NCBI RefSeq assembly: GCF_040500525.1
Contig: NZ_CP159403.1
Coordinates: forward strand, 635,001 to 699,000
Source: Azospirillum formosense
GTDB lineage: Bacteria > Pseudomonadota > Alphaproteobacteria > Azospirillales > Azospirillaceae
DNA: 64,000 nt
Direction: 5' to 3'
Shown: positions 59,864 to 64,000 of the stretch, piece after piece
Layout of the letters: each line of letters begins with the position of its first letter
How positions within the stretch are numbered: position 1 is the first letter of the stretch
Made by a program: the position numbers and the translations under genes
The notes under the pieces: model-generated
The model's input: only the letters and a program-made list of their open reading frames with translations
What the model was told of the DNA's origin: nothing
Databases searched by the model: none

Positions 59864-62800
59864 TCATACCTCGTCGGCGGTAGGGTCCGGCGCCATGAGG
59901 GCCAACATCCCGGCGATCCGGCGGACCACACCGGCGGAGGTCTCGGCAGGGTATGGCGCGATCAGCCTTTGGGTGGGAAACCAAGGCCGCACCCCGCTTC
60001 CCATCCAGGTCCAGTCCCGGCCTCCCAGCCGCCAGACCGGCACCCCCAGCGCGCCCGCCAGTTCCCCGGCGGCGGTCGCGGGCAGGATGACGAGGTCAAG
60101 CGCCGCCATCAGGGCCGCCACCCCCTCCAAGTCGTTCTTGAGGTCCAGATCGTCCCAGCGATGAACGCGCCGCACGCCGTCCGGCTCGATGGAGGCCAGT
60201 TCGGCGGCGCAGTCGCCGTATTGCAGGTTGACGACCCGGACCCCCGGCACCTCCAGCAGCGGCAGCCAGTCGGTGATGCGGGTGTAGGCGCCTTCGCGAT
60301 GCGCCGTGACGATCTGGCTGCGCCAGCTGATTCCCACCTTCAGGCCAGGGCCGAGCGCCGCGACCCGCTCCCGCCAGAAGGCGGCCCGCTGCGGATCGGC
60401 GCTCAGGAAGGAGGGGCGGGACGGGAAGCGTTCCAGCCGGTCGCGCCGCAGGGCGGGCAGGGAACCGGCGGCGATCTGCAGGTCGCAATCCGGCGGGTCG
60501 AACCGCTCCCGCCCGTCGGGGGTGACGGACTCCGCCCGCACGGTCGCCCAGGGGAAGGCACGGGCGTACAGGGTGACCAGACGTGGGTCGCATTCCAGAA
60601 CCACCGTCCCGCCGCCGTCCTTCAATTCGCCGAAGACGGAGGCGAACAGGATCTCGTCGCCCAGCCCCTGCTCGGGCCAGACCAGCAGGCGGCGCCCGCG
60701 CAGAGGTTCGCCGTTCCACGCCGGCAGCGCGATGCGGCGGGCCCGCTGAAGCTGGCGGGCGGAGAAGCGCCGCTCATAGCCGGCCCAGCCGGTGGCAAGG
60801 TCGCCGTCCGCCAGGGCAAGAAGCCCGACGTTCCAGGCGGCAAGAGGAAGGCCGGGGGCCACCCGCAGGGCACGGTCGAGGAAATGCCGGCAGAGGGCCG
60901 GCTGGTCCGCCATCTTCGCGAGGGTGCCCAGGTTGTTCAGGGTGTCGGCGGAATCCGGACGCAGGGTCAGCGCACGCCGGTAGTGGCCCGCGGCGGCCTC
61001 GAACCGCCCTTCGATCTCGCAGACGTAACCGAGGTTGGTGTGGGCGGCCGGATTGGTCGGCGCGATGTGGATGGAACGGCGGTGCCAGCGCTTGGCTTCG
61101 TTCAGTCGGTCCGGCGATTTCAGGCTGAGCCCCATGTGGGTCATGGCCTCGGGGAAGTCCGGACGCAGCGCGATGGCGCGGCTGAAGCAGACGAGCGCCT
61201 GGTCCGGGCGGTCCAGCGCCTGCCGGACGAGGCCGAGGTGGTTCCAGGCCGTGGGGAATTCGGGATCGATGCGGAGCGCCGCCGCGATGTGTCCTTCCGC
61301 CTCCGCGTGATGGCCGAGCTGGTGCTGGATCAGGCCGAGAAGGTGGAGCGCGTCGCTGTGCCGTGGCTCCAGATCGAGGACTGCGCGGTAGGCCGTCATG
61401 GCGTCGTCCAGCCGCCCGGACCGGTGCAGGGCGATGGCGTCGTTCAGCACGGCGTCCGGGTCGGCGGGCGGAGGTGGTGCGGCCGGGCGTGCCGGGGCGG
61501 GACGCAACGCGGCAAGGCGATGCGCCATCTCGGCCAGGACATGGTCGAAGGTTTCGCCGGGGCGGGGCTGGAACAGGCGCATCGACGGGAACCAGGGGCG
61601 GACCCCGGTGCCGAGCTGGGTCCAACTGGGGTGTCCGAAGCGCCAGACCGGCACGCCCAGGGCACCGGCCAGTTCGCCCGCCGCCGTCGCCGGGGTGATG
61701 ACGAGATCCAGATTGGCGGTCAGGGCCGCTGCGGCCTCGAAGTCGTCCGTCAGGTTCAGGTCGTCCCAGCGGTGGATGGTCACGCCGAAGCGAGCCCCCG
61801 CCGCGGCGAGCTCAGCCGCGCAATCCCCATGCTGCAGATTGACGAGGACAATCCCCGGCAGGCCGAACAGGGGCGCCCACTGGTCCAGCGTGGTGTAGGC
61901 GCCCTTGTGCTCGGGCGTGGCCCGATGGCTGCGCCAGGCGACACCGACCTTCACCCCCGGCCCCAGCGCGTCCAGCCGCTCCCGCCATCGGGCGGTGCGG
62001 GCCGGATCGGGCTTGAGCCAGGCGTCGAACTGGTCGAAGGAGGCCAGCGATCCCCGCAGCAGGCCGGGCAGGCTGCCCGCCGGAATCTGGAGGTCGGCAT
62101 CCGGGGTAACCATGGTCTCCCGCCCATCGCCGCCGACGGTCTCCGCCCGCACCGTCGCGCGCGGGAAGGAACGGGCGAACAGGCTGACCAGCCGCGGATC
62201 GGTCTCGATGGTCACCGGCCCGCCGCCCCAGGCGATGACGTCGCCGTAGCAGGAGGCGAACAGGATCTCGTCGCCCACCCCCTGCTCCCGCCAGATCAGC
62301 AGACGGCGCCGGCGCAGCCCTTCGCCACGCCAGCGCGGCGCGTCGATCCGCCGGTCCGGCCGGGCCCGGCCGGCGGCGAAACGCTGCTCATGGCCCTCCC
62401 AGCCGCGCTCCAGCTGGCCGTGCAGAAGGGCGATGATGGCGAGGTTGTCGCTGGCGGCGGCGAGCCCCGGGTCGTGGGCCAGCGCCTCCTCGTAGCAGGC
62501 TTCCGCCTTCGTGTACTGTCCCTGCGCCTGCAACGCCTTGCCGAGGTTGTGGATGGCTTCCACGGCGTGGGGGTTCCGGCTCAGCGCGTTGCGGAAGCAC
62601 CGCTCCGCCGGGGCGGGGCGTCCCAGCTTCAGCAGGACGATTCCCAGCTCGATCAGCGTCGTCAGGCGGTCGGGAGCGCGCTTCAACGCCTCGCGGTAGG
62701 CGATCTCCGCGCTCTCGTAGGCGCCCTTGCGCTGCAGAACGGCCCCGAGATTGTGGTGGGCCTTCGGATCGTCCGGCCGCAGCCGCAGCGCGGCGCGGGC

Positions 62801-63424
62801 CTCGGCCAGCGCCTCGTCCAGTCGACCGGCGGCGCTCAGCGCGTCGCTGAGGTTGGTGCGGGCCTCGGCCATCGCGGGGGCCAGAAGCGCGGCGCGGGCG
62901 AAGGCGCGCAGGGCGTCGTCGCGGCGCTTCTGGGCGTGCAGCGCGTTGCCGAGGTTGAACCAGGCCTTGGCGTAACCCGGCTCAAGCTCGACCGCCGCGG
63001 TGAAGGCCAGCGCCGCCAGCCCCGGCAGCGCCTGCGCCTGGAAGGCGTTGCCCAGATTGTGGCGCGGCCGGGCCGACAGCGGATTCAGGGCGGCGGCCAT
63101 GCGGTGCTCCTGCGCCGCCTCGGCGTGACGATCCAGCGCGGCGAGCGCGCTCCCCAGATTGTCGTGGTAGTCGGCGACGCCGCCGGCCTGCCGGATGGCC
63201 TCCTCGATCAGGTCCACGGCCGGGCCGGGATGCCCTGCCTGGAGCGCCAGCACGCCCAGCAGGTGCAACGCGTCGGGGTGGCTCGGGTCGGCTGCCAGGA
63301 CGGCGCGGTAGTCGCGTTCCGCATCGGCCAGCCGGCCCGACCGATGATGATCGACGGCGCGGCCAAGCCGGGCGGCGAGATCGTCCGGTGACGCCGGCGA
63401 AGCCTGGTCGGGGGGCTGGTTCAT
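59864..63424 (-). CDS. Double-module TPR-glycosyltransferase
   Basis: 1186 residues: two TPR plus GT9-like modules. Module 1 TPRs cover about residues 20-350 and its GT core begins near 375 (LLIWREQGVGDEILFASCYGD); module 2 TPRs run from about 651 and its GT core begins near 911 (LLVWPEQGLGDEILFASVFGEL). Shared blocks are VGVAWRS/VGISWRSQ, VNLQHGDCA/VNLQYGDCA, HRWDDL and GELAGALGVPVWR, as in the triple-module protein. The start ATG has AAGG nine bases upstream. No signal peptide. Divergent from another TPR gene at the right edge with 152 bases between them. Probably another flagellin or surface-glycan transferase. Confidence 0.92.
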   Translation of the reverse strand: MNQPPDQASPASPDDLAARLGRAVDHHRSGRLADAERDYRAVLAADPSHPDALHLLGVLALQAGHPGPAVDLIEEAIRQAGGVADYHDNLGSALAALDRHAEAAQEHRMAAALNPLSARPRHNLGNAFQAQALPGLAALAFTAAVELEPGYAKAWFNLGNALHAQKRRDDALRAFARAALLAPAMAEARTNLSDALSAAGRLDEALAEARAALRLRPDDPKAHHNLGAVLQRKGAYESAEIAYREALKRAPDRLTTLIELGIVLLKLGRPAPAERCFRNALSRNPHAVEAIHNLGKALQAQGQYTKAEACYEEALAHDPGLAAASDNLAIIALLHGQLERGWEGHEQRFAAGRARPDRRIDAPRWRGEGLRRRRLLIWREQGVGDEILFASCYGDVIAWGGGPVTIETDPRLVSLFARSFPRATVRAETVGGDGRETMVTPDADLQIPAGSLPGLLRGSLASFDQFDAWLKPDPARTARWRERLDALGPGVKVGVAWRSHRATPEHKGAYTTLDQWAPLFGLPGIVLVNLQHGDCAAELAAAGARFGVTIHRWDDLNLTDDFEAAAALTANLDLVITPATAAGELAGALGVPVWRFGHPSWTQLGTGVRPWFPSMRLFQPRPGETFDHVLAEMAHRLAALRPAPARPAAPPPPADPDAVLNDAIALHRSGRLDDAMTAYRAVLDLEPRHSDALHLLGLIQHQLGHHAEAEGHIAAALRIDPEFPTAWNHLGLVRQALDRPDQALVCFSRAIALRPDFPEAMTHMGLSLKSPDRLNEAKRWHRRSIHIAPTNPAAHTNLGYVCEIEGRFEAAAGHYRRALTLRPDSADTLNNLGTLAKMADQPALCRHFLDRALRVAPGLPLAAWNVGLLALADGDLATGWAGYERRFSARQLQRARRIALPAWNGEPLRGRRLLVWPEQGLGDEILFASVFGELKDGGGTVVLECDPRLVTLYARAFPWATVRAESVTPDGRERFDPPDCDLQIAAGSLPALRRDRLERFPSRPSFLSADPQRAAFWRERVAALGPGLKVGISWRSQIVTAHREGAYTRITDWLPLLEVPGVRVVNLQYGDCAAELASIEPDGVRRVHRWDDLDLKNDLEGVAALMAALDLVILPATAAGELAGALGVPVWRLGGRDWTWMGSGVRPWFPTQRLIAPYPAETSAGVVRRIAGMLALMAPDPTADEV

Positions 63425-63576
63425 GGGGTCCGCCTTTTCCGTCTGCCCGATCCGGCCCCGGGTCGCGGGGCCTTCCGCCGGTCTGTTGCCGCCGGTCTGT
63501 TGCCGGAAGGGAGTGCCATGTTCCCCCGTTCCCGGTAAAGATGCTGTTAGCCCAAGCCCCCATCAGGAGCCGTTCC

Positions 63577-64000
63577 GTGTCCGAGCCGAGCGATCCGCCC
63601 CGTTCCCCGTCGCCGCGTACGGGTTTGCTCGCCCGTGGCGCGGGGAAGCTCGGCGGACTGGCCTCTCAGGCCATGCGCCTCTATGCGCAGGCCAACGCCC
63701 TGGCGGCGGACGGGCTGGCCGCGGAGGCGGAGGCCGCCTACCGTCGCACGCTCGGGCTGAACCCGCGCTTTGCGGAGGCGCACAACAACCTCGGCAACGT
63801 GCTGCGCGCCCTGGGGCGTGCCGAAGAGGCCGTGGCCGCCTACCGCGAGGCGCTGGCCTGCGGCCTCGACCACCCGCTGGTCCATTACAACCTCGCTTCG
63901 GCCCTCAAGGCGGCGGGCGACCCGGCGCCGGCGGAGCGGCATTTCCGCCGGGCGCTGGTCGAGGAACCGGCCTATGCCGAGGCGTTCAACAACCTCGCCA
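63577..64000 (+). CDS. TPR-repeat protein, N-terminal part (runs off the window)
   Basis: Starts at GTG 63577 with AGGAG seven bases upstream and stays open to the end of the window (141 codons visible). After a Ser/Pro/Arg-rich N-terminus of about 30 residues the sequence is made of TPR units: LYAQANALAADGLAAEAEAAYRRTL, NPRFAEAHNNLGNVLRALGRAEEAVAAYREAL and VHYNLASALKAAGDPAPAERHFRRAL. Whether a glycosyltransferase domain follows is outside the window, but its divergent arrangement with the double-module gene makes it likely. Confidence 0.85.
   Translation, partial: MSEPSDPPRSPSPRTGLLARGAGKLGGLASQAMRLYAQANALAADGLAAEAEAAYRRTLGLNPRFAEAHNNLGNVLRALGRAEEAVAAYREALACGLDHPLVHYNLASALKAAGDPAPAERHFRRALVEEPAYAEAFNNLA

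Noticed and set aside
59969..63391. Open frame of about 1140 codons on the plus strand opposite the double-module gene
   Set aside because: Arg/Gln/Gly-rich shadow; the minus strand encodes clear repeated motifs.

Overview
The window is very GC-rich, densely coding alphaproteobacterial DNA. FlbT next to flagellin, RpoH-type sigma, an Mla-type lipid transporter with a STAS-fused permease, and many TPR-glycosyltransferase proteins together suggest a Rhodospirillales member, most likely Azospirillum or a close relative. This is inferred from gene content only. No rRNA, tRNA, CRISPR array, transposase or integrase was seen. The window cuts a gene at each end: a substrate-binding protein on the left and a TPR protein on the right.

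Bases 1-5400 hold a NitT/TauT-type ABC importer followed by a threonine-synthase-like PLP enzyme, an Ldh2/ComC-type dehydrogenase and a convergent D-2-hydroxyacid dehydrogenase. This combination would fit sulfonate or hydroxyacid metabolism. Bases 5590-33800 are mostly housekeeping and accessory genes: FAD oxidoreductase, esterase, a 1254-residue autotransporter, pyruvate kinase, aldo/keto reductase with a divergent LysR regulator, PPP phosphatase, CorA-like transporter, small membrane proteins, CYTH and BON proteins, hemerythrin, a degenerate Fic protein, a CocE-like protein lacking its catalytic residues, adenine phosphoribosyltransferase, a four-gene MlaE-F-D-lipoprotein operon, RpoH and a bd-type (CIO-like) quinol oxidase.

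Bases 34500-64000 form the most interesting part, a flagellin and flagellin-glycosylation island. PseG, a PseH-like acetyltransferase, PseI and an SpsF/PseF-like cytidylyltransferase outline a pseudaminic-acid-type (nonulosonic acid) pathway; PseB and PseC are not in the window. Interleaved with it is a small acyl-building kit: two KASIII (FabH-like) enzymes, two acyl carrier proteins, three SDR reductases, a short AMP-forming ligase, an alpha/beta hydrolase and a Rieske oxygenase. The likely product is a nonulosonic acid carrying an unusual N-acyl group.

The island ends in a 621-residue flagellin with a clear sigma-54 promoter, preceded by four evenly phased GGCA-N5-TGCC sites lying inside the 3' end of the upstream KASIII gene. 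These resemble the FlbD-bound ftr elements of Caulobacter. A strong terminator separates flagellin from flbT. FlbT is translationally coupled to a 2007-residue protein made of three consecutive TPR plus glycosyltransferase modules. A two-module relative on the opposite strand, a further TPR gene running off the right edge, and a frameshifted TPR-glycosyltransferase inside the island complete the set. By analogy with Caulobacter FlmG these are candidate flagellin glycosyltransferases.
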